Assembly (NCBI GenBank): GCA_046330415.1 | Contig: JAXLSW010000013.1 | Location: forward strand, 62,001 to 126,000 | Direction: 5' to 3' | Source of the DNA: RHKX01 sp046330415 | GTDB lineage: Bacteria; Actinomycetota; Thermoleophilia; Solirubrobacterales; 70-9 | Length of the DNA: 64,000 nt | In this document: in pieces, positions 20,961 to 29,276 of the stretch | Layout of the letters: every line of letters begins with the position of its first letter | Numbering within the stretch: the stretch's first letter is position 1 | The notes under the pieces: generated by a model | What the model was told of the DNA's origin: nothing | The model's database searches: none | Seen by the model: the letters and a program-made list of their open reading frames with translations, nothing else | Translations under genes and position numbers: made by a program

Positions 20961-21267
20961 CCCAGGCGGCGCCCTGCAGCTGAAGAAGGGCAAGGTCAAG
21001 GTGCCGAAGAGCGGCGCCGTGGCGGTCCCGGCGAGCTGCGCGGCCGGCGGCGGTGCCTGCGCCGGCAAGCTGACGCTGACGGTCAAGGGCAAGACGGTCG
21101 GCAGCGGCAACTACCAGCTCGCCGCCGGCGAGAGCGGCACGGTCACCGTCAAGCTGACCAAGAAGGCGCGCAAGAAGCTCGCCAAGAAGGGCAAGCTGAA
21201 GGTGGTCGCGACGGCCGGCGACTCGACCGCGAAGCTGAAGCTGAAGTACACGAAGAAGAAGGGGTAG
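19552..21267 (+). CDS. DUF11 repeat protein, C-terminal part (same gene as preceding)
   Basis: Repeat 6 continues across four frame changes: SETYVIAVDNV in frame 1 (~19540), AVATVTDPE in frame 2 (~19590), ADLTDAISGDQWDCSASGQNVSC in frame 3 (19620-19690), and from about 19745 TSSWVDVADGAPAQITNTATV in frame 1 to the stop at 21267. Three more DUF11 repeats follow (about 19861, 20250, 20600). The Lys-rich C-terminal domain has a Cys pair (PASCAAGGGACAGKLTLTV) and ends LKLKYTKKKG. Four lesions within ~200 bp point to a poor-quality sequence patch or local decay; the start at 19552 is not a true start. Confidence 0.6.
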   Translation: MIAVDNVIRADRRGRDGDRPRARPTSPTRSAATSGTARRAARTSAARHPAGIASATRRLRATSSWVDVADGAPAQITNTATVAVAGDQNAANDSDGDTSGVGRVDLEMTKTLSGGGDLARGDISTYELQVNNNGNLASDRPAHVTDTLPAGLSYVAASGTGWSCDFAGGTLSCDHADPIDGNDAAAPIALDVRVSAAAPNSITNTAAVATRGDSDASNDSDGATANVSGVVPDLALSMSKVGSFRNGGHGTYALSIRNVGSGPTTGASTVSLSVISGTVAGGNGSGWSCSGTTCTHATPIAAGARTDLDLDVNISKGALLLITSASVATAGDPESANDSASDSTVTTKIDAQATISHSGALAIGQQGSFAVAATNAGSAATVGTTVMRVTLPDTFDYVSASGSGWTCTQSGNEAVCEHPGAIAAGASAGFDLLAKPLVGGSAQLTATVATEDDANAANDAATDNADVGAGPGGALQLKKGKVKVPKSGAVAVPASCAAGGGACAGKLTLTVKGKTVGSGNYQLAAGESGTVTVKLTKKARKKLAKKGKLKVVATAGDSTAKLKLKYTKKKG

Positions 21268-21273
21268 CCCCGG

Positions 21274-24200
21274 GTGCGACGGCGGGCGCTGATCGCCGCG
21301 GTGGCGGCCGCGTGCCTGTGCCTCGCCGGGGCCGCTGAGGCGAGCGCCCAGAACCAGTCGCCGAACCAGGACTACGTCGCGATGGGCGACTCCTACTCGT
21401 CCGGCAACGGCACCGGCAACTACTACGAGTCGACCTGCTACCGCAGCAACCTCGCCTACGGGCCGCTGATCGATCCGCAGATCCCGGGCACGTTCGCGCA
21501 CCCGGCCTGCAGCGGCGCCCAGACCGAGGACTTCACGACCAACTCCCAGAACGGCTTCCCGCCGCAGGTGACGCTGCTCGGCCCCAACACCGACTACGTG
21601 ACGTTCACGATCGGTGGCAACGACGCCGGCTTCACCAGCGCGCTGACCGCCTGCGCTAACCCGTTCGGCGACTGCGACGGCGCCCTCGACGATGCCGAGG
21701 ACTTCATCCTCAACGACCTGCCGGGGATCCTCGACTCGACCTACGCTGCGGTCCGCACCGCGGCTCCGAACGCGGTCGTCACCGTGCTCGGCTACCCGCG
21801 CATCTTCCGCCCGAATCAGAGCTGCAGCCTCGTCTTCAGCGCCAGCGAGGTCAACCGCGCGAACGTGATCGCCGATGTGCTCAGCGACGTGATCCGCTCG
21901 CGCGTACAGGCGGCCGGGCCCGGCTTCGCCTACGTCGACGCCCGCACCGCCTGGCTCGGCCACGGCGCCTGCGAGTCCGCGAACTGGATCAACGGCGTCG
22001 ATCTCGGCGACACCGTCGGCTCGTTCCATCCGACCACCAGCGGCTACGCCGCCTACGGTGGGATGGCGGCGGCGACGCTGCTCGCGCAGCGCAAGATCGG
22101 CCAGTCGATCGGCCCCAACGCCCGGATCGCCTTCACGAGCGACCGCGACGGCAACGCCGAGATCTACGCGGTCAACGGCAACGGCGCCTTCCCCGTCGAT
22201 CTGACCAATAACGGCGCCGCCGACGTCGATCCCGCCTACTCGCCGGACGGCACCAAGCTCGCCTTCGCCTCCAACCGCGACGGCGACTACGAGATCTACG
22301 TCGCGAACAGCAACGGCAGCGGCGTCACCCAGTTGACCAGCAACGCCGCCGAGGACCGCGAGCCCGACTGGGCTCCGAACGGCGAGATGATCGCGTTCCG
22401 CTCGAGCCGCGACGGCAACGCCGAGATCTACAAGATGACCGCGGCCGGCGGCTCGCCGAGCAGGCTGACCAACAACGCTGCCGCCGACTCGGCCCCGGAT
22501 TGGTCGCCCGACGGCTCCGAGATCGCGTTCGAGCGCTCCGCCGACGTCTTCCGGATGAACTCCGACGGCCAGGGCCAGGTCAACCTGACCGCCAACGCCG
22601 CCGCCGACGGCGACCCCGCGTGGTCCACCGACGGCAACTCGATCGCCTTCGAGTCGAACCGCGACGGCGACTACGAGATCTTCACGATCGGCCGCGGCAC
22701 CCCGAGCGGCGGCGGCGCGCTCGTCCAGCGCACCACGAACGGCGCCGACGATCGCGATCCCGCCTACTCGCCCGACGGCCAGCGGCTGACCTTCACCTCG
22801 ACGCGCGACGGCGACGCCGAGATCTACACCGCGACTGCCGCCGGGGCCCCGCAGGCGCGGCTCGCCGCCAACCCGGCCGCCGACTCAGCCCCGACCTGGC
22901 AGGGCGACCAGAGCCCGCCCGAGACCGCGATCGACTCCGGCCCGAGCGGTCCGACCCCGTTGACGACGCCGAGCTTCACCTTCTCTGCGAGCGAGCCCGG
23001 CTCCTCGTTCGAGTGCCGGATCGACGGCGGCGCCTACTCGCCCTGCGCATCGCCGCACACGACGGCGCCGCTCGGCATCGGCCCGCACACGTTCTACGTC
23101 CGCGCCACCGACCCGTCCGGCAACCTCGATCCGAGCCCGGCCACGCGCGCGTTCACCGTCACCCCGCCACCGGCCACGACCGCGATCACCGCCGGGCCGA
23201 CCGGCACCACCGGCGACGACACGCCGACCTTCGAGTTCGACTCCAGCGACCCGCTCTCGACCTTCGAGTGCAAGATCGACGGCGGCGCCTACTCGCCCTG
23301 CAGCTCGCCGCACACCCTCGCCCACCTCGACGACGGCCCCCACACCTTCACCGTCCGCGGCACCGACAGCAACAACAACCCCGACCCCGATCCGCCGTCG
23401 GCGACCTTCACCGTCGACACGACGGCGCCCGAGACGACGATCGACTTCGGCCCGCCCTCGCCGACAAACGAGCTGCGGCCGAGCTTCGAGTTCTCCGCGA
23501 GCGAGCCGAGCTCGACCTTCGAGTGCCGCTTCGACGGCGGCGGCTGGACGAGCTGCTCCTCGCCGCATCAGCCCAGCAATGACCTCGCCGACGGCGCACG
23601 CACGTTCGAGGTCCGCGCCACCGACGCCGCCGGCAACGCCGACCCGACCCCGGCCGGGCTCGACTTCACGACCGATGCAACCGCGCCGGAGACGTCGATC
23701 GACTCCGGCCCCGGCGCCTCGACCCCGAACGAGACGGTCGCCGACGACACCCCGGTCTGGACCTTCTCCTCCGACGACGTCGCCACCACCTTCGAGTGCC
23801 AGATCGACGCCGGTCCCTGGGTGCCCTGCGATCAGTCCTACACCGCTCCGACGCTGCCCGACGGCGCCCACAGCTTCCGGGTCCGGGCCACCGACGCCGC
23901 CGCCAACACCGACCCGACTCCGGCCGAGGTCAGCTTCGCGATCGACACGACGGCGCCCGAGACGTCGATCGACTCCGGCCCGAGCGGCCGGGTCAGCGAC
24001 ACGACCCCGAGCTTCGCCTTCAGCGGCCCCGGCGCCGCCTCGTTCGAGTGCCGGCTCGACGGCGACGGCTGGAGCCCGTGCAGCTCGCCGCACACCAGCG
24101 CGAGCCTCGGCGAGGGCCCGCACAGCTTCGCGGTCCGCGCCGTCGATGCGGTCGGCAACGCCGACCAGACTCCGGCGACGCGCGCCTTCACCGTCGATAC

Positions 24201-25302
24201 GACGCCGCCCTCGACCGCGATCGACGGCACGGTCCCCGCCGACACCAACGACAGCACCCCGACCTTCAGCTTCAGCTCGCCATCCGACAACGACGCCAGC
24301 TTCGAGTGCCGGATCGACTCCGCGCCGTTCGCCCCCTGCTCCTCCCCCCACACCACGGCCGAGCTCGTCGACGGCTCCCACAGCTTCGAGGTGCGCGCGA
24401 TCGACGCGGCGGGCAACTCCGACCCGAGTCCCGAGCAGGCGAGCTTCAACATCGACACGGTCGCCCCCGAGACGACGATCAGCGCCGAGCCCGCATCGCC
24501 CGGCAACGACGTCACGCCGCGGTTTGCGTTCAGCTCCGACGAGGGCGGCGCGAGCTTCGAGTGCAGCGTCGATGCCGGCCCGTTCAGCGCCTGTACCTCG
24601 CCGCACGATCTCGCCGCGTTGCCGGCCGGCCAGCACAGCTTCGAGGTGCGCGCCGTCGATCCGGCCGGCAACCCCGACGCCAGTCCCGAGCGCCGCACCT
24701 TCCTGATCGACACGTCGCCCCCCGACACCCAGATCACCTCCGGGCCGGAGGGCCCGGTGCGCTCGAGCGGGGCGTCGTTCACGTTCACCTCGAGCGAGCC
24801 CGGCTCGTCGTTCGCATGCAGCCTCGACGGTGCCCCGTTCGCGCCCTGCGGCGGCGCGAGCTACGAGGATCTCGCTGACGGCCCCCACCGCTTCGCGGTC
24901 CGCGCCACCGACCAGGCCGGCAACGCCGACCCGACCCCGGCGGCGCGCGAGTTCAGCGTCGATCGCGGCGTCCTTGACCTCGCCGTCAGCGGCAAACGCA
25001 AGCAGCGGATCAAGCGCGGCCGGGTCCGCGTCAAGCTGGCCGTCAGCGCCGGCGAGCCGGTCGCGGCAACCGTCGCCGGCAAGCTCAAGGTGGGCCGCAC
25101 GAGGGTCGCGCTCAAGCCGGTCCGGGCGAACCTCGAGCCGGGGGCGCCGCTGAAGCTCCGGCTGGCGCCGAGCCGCCGCGGCGCCGCCAAGCTCAAGCGC
25201 GCCCTCGCCACCGGCTCCAAGCTGAAGGCCCGGATCGCCGTCACCGCCACCGACGCCGCCGGCAACGAGGGCGCGGCGGGCCTCCGGGTGAAGCTGCGCT
25301 GA
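21274..25302 (+). CDS. secreted SGNH esterase - TolB-like propeller - Cys-pair repeat fusion
   Basis: 1342 residues from GTG 21274, six bases after the previous gene. Signal peptide to about residue 25. An SGNH/GDSL hydrolase domain covers about 30-285: block I VAMGDSYSSGNG (catalytic Ser), block III TIGGNDAGF, block V GSFHPTTSGY (catalytic His). A propeller of about six PD40/TolB-like repeats (IAFTSDRDGNAEIY, DPAYSPDGTKLAF) covers about 287-548. Eight ~85-residue SGPxGP Cys-pair repeats cover about 550-1230, then a Lys/Arg-rich C-terminal beta domain. It probably deacylates a lipid or acetylated polysaccharide while held in the matrix by its repeats; the substrate is unknown. The fusion order is unusual. 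Confidence 0.8.
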   Translation: MRRRALIAAVAAACLCLAGAAEASAQNQSPNQDYVAMGDSYSSGNGTGNYYESTCYRSNLAYGPLIDPQIPGTFAHPACSGAQTEDFTTNSQNGFPPQVTLLGPNTDYVTFTIGGNDAGFTSALTACANPFGDCDGALDDAEDFILNDLPGILDSTYAAVRTAAPNAVVTVLGYPRIFRPNQSCSLVFSASEVNRANVIADVLSDVIRSRVQAAGPGFAYVDARTAWLGHGACESANWINGVDLGDTVGSFHPTTSGYAAYGGMAAATLLAQRKIGQSIGPNARIAFTSDRDGNAEIYAVNGNGAFPVDLTNNGAADVDPAYSPDGTKLAFASNRDGDYEIYVANSNGSGVTQLTSNAAEDREPDWAPNGEMIAFRSSRDGNAEIYKMTAAGGSPSRLTNNAAADSAPDWSPDGSEIAFERSADVFRMNSDGQGQVNLTANAAADGDPAWSTDGNSIAFESNRDGDYEIFTIGRGTPSGGGALVQRTTNGADDRDPAYSPDGQRLTFTSTRDGDAEIYTATAAGAPQARLAANPAADSAPTWQGDQSPPETAIDSGPSGPTPLTTPSFTFSASEPGSSFECRIDGGAYSPCASPHTTAPLGIGPHTFYVRATDPSGNLDPSPATRAFTVTPPPATTAITAGPTGTTGDDTPTFEFDSSDPLSTFECKIDGGAYSPCSSPHTLAHLDDGPHTFTVRGTDSNNNPDPDPPSATFTVDTTAPETTIDFGPPSPTNELRPSFEFSASEPSSTFECRFDGGGWTSCSSPHQPSNDLADGARTFEVRATDAAGNADPTPAGLDFTTDATAPETSIDSGPGASTPNETVADDTPVWTFSSDDVATTFECQIDAGPWVPCDQSYTAPTLPDGAHSFRVRATDAAANTDPTPAEVSFAIDTTAPETSIDSGPSGRVSDTTPSFAFSGPGAASFECRLDGDGWSPCSSPHTSASLGEGPHSFAVRAVDAVGNADQTPATRAFTVDTTPPSTAIDGTVPADTNDSTPTFSFSSPSDNDASFECRIDSAPFAPCSSPHTTAELVDGSHSFEVRAIDAAGNSDPSPEQASFNIDTVAPETTISAEPASPGNDVTPRFAFSSDEGGASFECSVDAGPFSACTSPHDLAALPAGQHSFEVRAVDPAGNPDASPERRTFLIDTSPPDTQITSGPEGPVRSSGASFTFTSSEPGSSFACSLDGAPFAPCGGASYEDLADGPHRFAVRATDQAGNADPTPAAREFSVDRGVLDLAVSGKRKQRIKRGRVRVKLAVSAGEPVAATVAGKLKVGRTRVALKPVRANLEPGAPLKLRLAPSRRGAAKLKRALATGSKLKARIAVTATDAAGNEGAAGLRVKLR
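22925..24965 (+). repeat. eight tandem ~255-bp coding repeats
   Basis: The same SGPxGP/Cys-pair unit as in the array at 13722-16257, here behind an esterase and a propeller. Unit six lacks the SGP opening (AIDGTVPADTNDSTP) and unit four has an inserted loop. Confidence 0.75.
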
Positions 25303-25330
25303 GCGGCCGCGCCCCCCGCCGTGGCGATCC

Positions 25331-25352
25331 GGTTGCACCGGGTGCTGCAACC
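25331..25352. promoter_or_regulatory. inverted repeat, possible operator of the downstream pair
   Basis: GGTTGCA and TGCAACC are a perfect 7+7 inverted repeat with an 8-base spacer. A -10-like TACCGT lies at 25364-25369 and the ATG at 25379, so the repeat would overlap a -35 region. Its position fits autoregulation of a toxin-antitoxin-like pair; no direct support. Confidence 0.35.
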
Positions 25353-25378
25353 GCTTGCGGCGCTACCGTTCTACGCAC

Positions 25379-25546
25379 ATGGCTGAGCGCTCGCAAACCA
25401 CCGATTGGACGCGCCACGAGCGGGCGCGGAGGATCGCCGATCGTCAGGACTTCGCCCGGACGACTCCCGGCCAGCGGGTCGAAATCCAGCTCGAGTCGAG
25501 CCGCGAGCTGACCAGGCTCGCGGCCCGCCGCGGCCGCGGCCGTTGA
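25379..25546 (+). CDS. small charged protein, antitoxin-like partner
   Basis: 55 residues from ATG 25379, very rich in Arg, Glu and Gln, with no membrane segment. Its stop overlaps the TTG of the next gene (TTGA at 25543-25546), so the two are translationally coupled. Size, charge and position before a nucleotidyltransferase suit an antitoxin or accessory subunit, but no family is recognised. Confidence 0.5.
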   Translation: MAERSQTTDWTRHERARRIADRQDFARTTPGQRVEIQLESSRELTRLAARRGRGR

Positions 25547-26037
25547 CCGCGCCCGAGCTCGACGGCCGGTCGCTGCTTGCGGCACTGGTCGCGAGCGAGA
25601 TCGACTTCATCGTCATCGGCGGGCTGGCGGTCGGCGCCCACGGCTTCCCGCGCGCAACCAAGGGCATCGACATCGTCCCCAGCCCCGAGCGCGCCAACCT
25701 GGAGCGGCTTGCGACCCTGCTCGATGACCTCGACTACGAGATCCTCGCCCTCGAGGAGTTCGGGCCCGACGAGGTCGTGCGCCCGGACCTCGACGGCCTG
25801 CTCGGCGGCGGCAGCTGGGTTCTCCGCACCCGATTTGGCCGGCTCGGCATCCTTCAGCACGTCGAGCCCGATCTCGACCACGCGTCCTTGCGCGCGGACG
25901 CGATCGAGGATCAGGTGTTCGGCCAGACCGTGCGCTTCTGCGGCTACGAGCATCTGATCGCGATGAAGGAGGCGGCTGCCCGCGACCAGGATCTCGTCGA
26001 TCTGGCCCGCTTGCGGGAGCTCCGCGGCGAAGGCTGA
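25543..26037 (+). CDS. MNT/AbiEii-like nucleotidyltransferase-fold protein
   Basis: 164 residues from TTG 25543. The minimal-nucleotidyltransferase opening FIVIGGLAVGAHGFPRATKGIDIVP is clear, followed by a region like DUF6036/AbiEii-type proteins. The usual DxD metal-binding pair in this motif reads KGID here, so the first Asp is replaced by Gly, which questions catalysis. Such proteins often act as toxins paired with a small upstream protein. Coupling to the 55-residue gene supports a TA-like unit; it may be a degenerate one. Confidence 0.6.
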   Translation: MTAPELDGRSLLAALVASEIDFIVIGGLAVGAHGFPRATKGIDIVPSPERANLERLATLLDDLDYEILALEEFGPDEVVRPDLDGLLGGGSWVLRTRFGRLGILQHVEPDLDHASLRADAIEDQVFGQTVRFCGYEHLIAMKEAAARDQDLVDLARLRELRGEG

Positions 26038-26120
26038 ACCGATCGCCGCGTTGTGCCGTGCCCCTGCCTGGCGGGTCAAGCCGCGCTGAAGGTGCCGTTG
26101 GCGTGCACCATCGCAAAGCG

Positions 26121-27077
26121 TCAGCCGTCGGCGGCGAGCACTTCGCGATGCGAGTTCAGGGTCGCCCGCAGCCCGGCGTTGAACTCGACGGCGGGCTCGA
26201 AGCCAAGCGTCCGGCGCGCCAATTCGATCGACGCCACCGAGTGCTTCACGTCGCCCGGCCGCGGGTCCGCGTAATGCGCTTGCAGCGGCTCACCGGTCAG
26301 TTGCTCGAGCTCGGCGAGCATCCGGTTCAGCGAGACGCCCGCTCCGCACGCGACGTTGACGTGTGAGCCGAGTACCTCGGTGGCCGCGGTGCGCGAGGCG
26401 AGGATGTTGGCCTCGATGACGTTGTCGATGAACGTGAAGTCACGCGACTGCTCGCCGTCGCCGAAGATCGTCGGGCGGCGCCCCGACAGCGCGCAGCTGA
26501 TGAACCTGGGGATGACGGCCGAATACTCGGACTCCGGGTCCTGGCGCGGGCCGAAGACGTTGAAGTAGCGCAGGGCCACGGTCTCGAGGCCGTAGACGGC
26601 GGTGAAGGCGCGGCAGTACGACTCGGCGGCCTGCTTGGCGACGGCGTAGGGGCTGATCGGCAGCGCCGCCATCTCCTCGCGCTTCGGCAGCGCCGGGTTG
26701 GCGCCGTAGACCGACGACGACGATGCCGCTATGACCCGCCGAACGCCCGCATCGCGCGCGGCTAGGAGCACGTTCAGGGTGCCGGTGACGTTGACCGCGC
26801 TCGAGGTGAGCGGATCGGCGATCGAACGGGGAACGCTGGGTAGGGCCGCCTGATGGAAGACCAGCTCGCAGCCGCGAACCGCGGTGCTGCAGCGCTCGTA
26901 GCTCTGGATGTCCCCCTCGACGAGATCGACCTTGGCCCGGGCATGTGCGAGGTTCTCGCGGCGGCCGGTCGAGAAGTTGTCGAGGACGCGCACCTCGTAG
27001 CCCTCATCGAGCAGCCGATCGACGAGGTGCGAGCCGATAAACCCCCCGCCACCGGTCACCAGTGCCCGCGACGTCAC
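26121..27077 (-). CDS. NAD-dependent nucleotide-sugar 4-epimerase (extended SDR)
   Basis: 318 residues from GTG 27077. The Rossmann motif is GGGGFIGSHLVDRLL, the catalytic Tyr-x3-Lys is YAVAK, with Ser in ASSSSVYG. Overall it is closest to UDP-glucose/UDP-GlcNAc 4-epimerases of the GalE/WbpP kind. It supplies an epimerised UDP-sugar for the polysaccharide. It is divergent from a second epimerase at 27210, sharing a 132-bp intergenic region. Confidence 0.85.
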   Translation of the reverse strand: MTSRALVTGGGGFIGSHLVDRLLDEGYEVRVLDNFSTGRRENLAHARAKVDLVEGDIQSYERCSTAVRGCELVFHQAALPSVPRSIADPLTSSAVNVTGTLNVLLAARDAGVRRVIAASSSSVYGANPALPKREEMAALPISPYAVAKQAAESYCRAFTAVYGLETVALRYFNVFGPRQDPESEYSAVIPRFISCALSGRRPTIFGDGEQSRDFTFIDNVIEANILASRTAATEVLGSHVNVACGAGVSLNRMLAELEQLTGEPLQAHYADPRPGDVKHSVASIELARRTLGFEPAVEFNAGLRATLNSHREVLAADG

Positions 27078-27110
27078 CCCGGCAGTGAATCACAACTGGC
27101 GCTGCGTGAC

Positions 27111-27140
27111 TTGGGCACGCCAAGTGTCGTGGGGTATGAT
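27111..27140 (+). promoter_or_regulatory. probable sigma-70-type promoter of the epimerase operon
   Basis: TTGGGC at 27111-27116 and TATGAT at 27135-27140 are separated by 18 bases. It is the closest match to the -35/-10 consensus I noticed in the window. A short inverted repeat (ACTTGG, 5 bases, CCAAGT) overlaps the -35 and could be an operator. Confidence 0.5.
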
Positions 27141-27209
27141 GTGCAGGCTGCCTGAGCGTCGTCGCCGAGAGATCCGCTCAACGCTTTCAGGGGAGCAGTG
27201 GGTTGCGGG

Positions 27210-28253
27210 ATGAGAGAGATCGACCAGCGAAGGTTCCTGATAACCGGGGGCGCCGGTTTCATCGGTTCGCACCTTGTTGACGCGCTCGTGGCGGCGGGCG
27301 CGCGGGTTGCCGTCCTCGATGACCTCTCCACCGGCCGTCGCGAGAACATCGGCCACCATCTGAGCGCCGGCGAGATCGATTTCACCGAGGCTTCGGCGGT
27401 CGAGCGCGACCTCGTCCGTGCCCTCGTCGCCGACGCCGACGTCGTCGTTCACCTCGCATCCGCGGTCGGCGTCCAACTGGTCATCGGCAATCCGCTCGAG
27501 ACGCTGCTCAGGAACATTCGCAGCGCCGACGTCGTGACCGAGGCCTGCGCGGATCTCGGTGCGCGACTGATCTTCGCCTCGACCTCGGAGATCTATGGCA
27601 AGGTGGATTCCCCCGATCCGCTCGACGAGGGCTCCGACCTGATCGTCGGATCGCCACAGACCGCTCGCTGGGGATACGCGGCGGCCAAGATGGTCGGCGA
27701 GATGATGGCCTACGGCTATCACCGGGCCGGCGCCGCCGAGGCGATCGTGGTGCGCTTCTTCAACACGGTGGGGCCGCGGCAGACCGGCGTCCACGGCATG
27801 GTCGTTCCGCGCCTCACCGGCCAGGCGCTCGCCGGCGACGACCTCACCGTCTATGGCGACGGCCGGCAGCTGCGCTGCTTCACCCACGTCGCCGACGCGG
27901 TCGATGCGCTGCTGAGGCTGGCGGTCGCTCCCGACTCGGTCTGCGGCCGCCCCTTCAACATCGGCAACCGCGACAACGAGGTGACGATTCTCGAGCTTGC
28001 AAGGATGATCATCGAGCGGTCCGGCTCGCGCTCAGGGGTCAATCTCATCCCCTTCGATGCGGTCTTCGGCGAGGGCTTCGAGGAGCTTGGCCGCCGCCGG
28101 CCCGACACGGACGCGCTGCAGCGGGCGACCGGCTGGCAGCCGAGCCGAACGATCACCGAGATCGTCGATGACGTCGTCGCCGATATGACCGCGGTGCCCA
28201 GCGGCTTCGAACGATTGCTGCCCGCTCGCGGGGGCGAACCGCTCGAAGCCTGA
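27210..28253 (+). CDS. NAD-dependent epimerase/dehydratase (extended SDR)
   Basis: 347 residues from ATG 27210; GTG 27198 is an in-frame alternative, but its GGGAG site lies too close. The Rossmann motif is TGGAGFIGSHLVDAL, the Tyr-x3-Lys is YAAAK, with STSEIYG before it. It resembles UDP-glucuronate decarboxylase/epimerase-type enzymes acting on nucleotide sugars; exact substrate not decided. Its TGA shares a base with the ATG of the next gene. Confidence 0.8.
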   Translation: MREIDQRRFLITGGAGFIGSHLVDALVAAGARVAVLDDLSTGRRENIGHHLSAGEIDFTEASAVERDLVRALVADADVVVHLASAVGVQLVIGNPLETLLRNIRSADVVTEACADLGARLIFASTSEIYGKVDSPDPLDEGSDLIVGSPQTARWGYAAAKMVGEMMAYGYHRAGAAEAIVVRFFNTVGPRQTGVHGMVVPRLTGQALAGDDLTVYGDGRQLRCFTHVADAVDALLRLAVAPDSVCGRPFNIGNRDNEVTILELARMIIERSGSRSGVNLIPFDAVFGEGFEELGRRRPDTDALQRATGWQPSRTITEIVDDVVADMTAVPSGFERLLPARGGEPLEA

Positions 28254-29266
28254 TGGACGATCCGGTCCGCTTGGCGCTGGCCTTCGGGCTGGCGCTTCTG
28301 CTCAGCGTGATCGCGACCCCCCTGGCCCGGCGGCTGGCGCTGCGGACGGACTTCCTCGACCACCCGCGTGATTACAAGCAGCATGGTCGCTCGACGCCGT
28401 ACCTCGGCGGATCGGCGGTGATGGCGGCCTGGGCCCTGTCCGCGGTCGCGTTCGGCGCCGGGCTCGGTCGCTACTGGCCGATCCTCGCCGGCGCCGTCGC
28501 CCTCTGGGCAGTCGGGACCATCGACGACCGTCGCGGCCTGCCGATCTCGCCGCGGCTGGCTGTCCAGGTCGGCGCCGCCGCGCTGCTGTGGGCGACCGAC
28601 CTCGGTTGGGACCTGGTCGGCGGTGACCTGCTCGAGTGCGGCCTGACGGTGCTCTGGGTGGTCGGGCTCCCCAACGCCGCCAACCTGATGGACAACCAGG
28701 ACGGCGCCGCCGCCGCGCCGGCGGTCGTGGCGGCGGCCGGGATCGGGATCGTCGCGGCGTCGGAGGGCCGCCCGTTGATCGGCGCGATCGCGCTGGCGAT
28801 GGCGGGCGCCTGCGCGGGCTTTCTGCCCAGCAACCTCGCGTCGCCGTCGCGGATCTTCCTCGGCGACGGCGGCAGCGCCCCGATCGGATTCGTGCTCGCG
28901 GCCTGCACTATGTCGGTGCCGTCGCCCGACTTCGGATGGGTCGCGATCGCGGCCGCGATCCCGCTCGTCGGGGTGTTCGTGTTCGATACGACCCTGGTGA
29001 CGGTCTCGCGACTGCGGCGGGGCGCGCCGGTGCTCAGCGGCGGTCGCGATCACCTCTCGCACCGCCTGCTGCGCTGGTTCGGCTCGCCGCGCCGCGTCGC
29101 GGCCGTCCTCGCGGCCCTGCAAGCCGTCTCGACCTTGACCGCGGCCTTGCTCTACGGCGCGAGCCGGACCGTTCTCGTCATGGTTGCCCTCGCCTATCTG
29201 GTCGGCGCGACGGCGCTCGTGTTGATGCTCGAGTCCGCGCTGGCGACGGCCGAGCCGTCGACCTGA
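28253..29266 (+). CDS. WecA/MraY-type undecaprenyl-phosphate sugar-1-phosphate transferase
   Basis: 337 residues, about 10-11 membrane segments, glycosyltransferase family 4 of Pfam (MraY/WecA). Signature sites: DHPRDYKQHGRSTPYLGG, GTIDDRRGL, NAANLMDNQDG (catalytic Asp region), and FLGDGGSAPIGF. It starts glycan assembly by moving a HexNAc-1-phosphate or similar to the lipid carrier. An unlinked cell-wall MraY cannot be excluded, but the polysaccharide setting favours a WecA role. Confidence 0.85.
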   Translation: MDDPVRLALAFGLALLLSVIATPLARRLALRTDFLDHPRDYKQHGRSTPYLGGSAVMAAWALSAVAFGAGLGRYWPILAGAVALWAVGTIDDRRGLPISPRLAVQVGAAALLWATDLGWDLVGGDLLECGLTVLWVVGLPNAANLMDNQDGAAAAPAVVAAAGIGIVAASEGRPLIGAIALAMAGACAGFLPSNLASPSRIFLGDGGSAPIGFVLAACTMSVPSPDFGWVAIAAAIPLVGVFVFDTTLVTVSRLRRGAPVLSGGRDHLSHRLLRWFGSPRRVAAVLAALQAVSTLTAALLYGASRTVLVMVALAYLVGATALVLMLESALATAEPST

Positions 29267-29276
29267 CGGGGCACAG

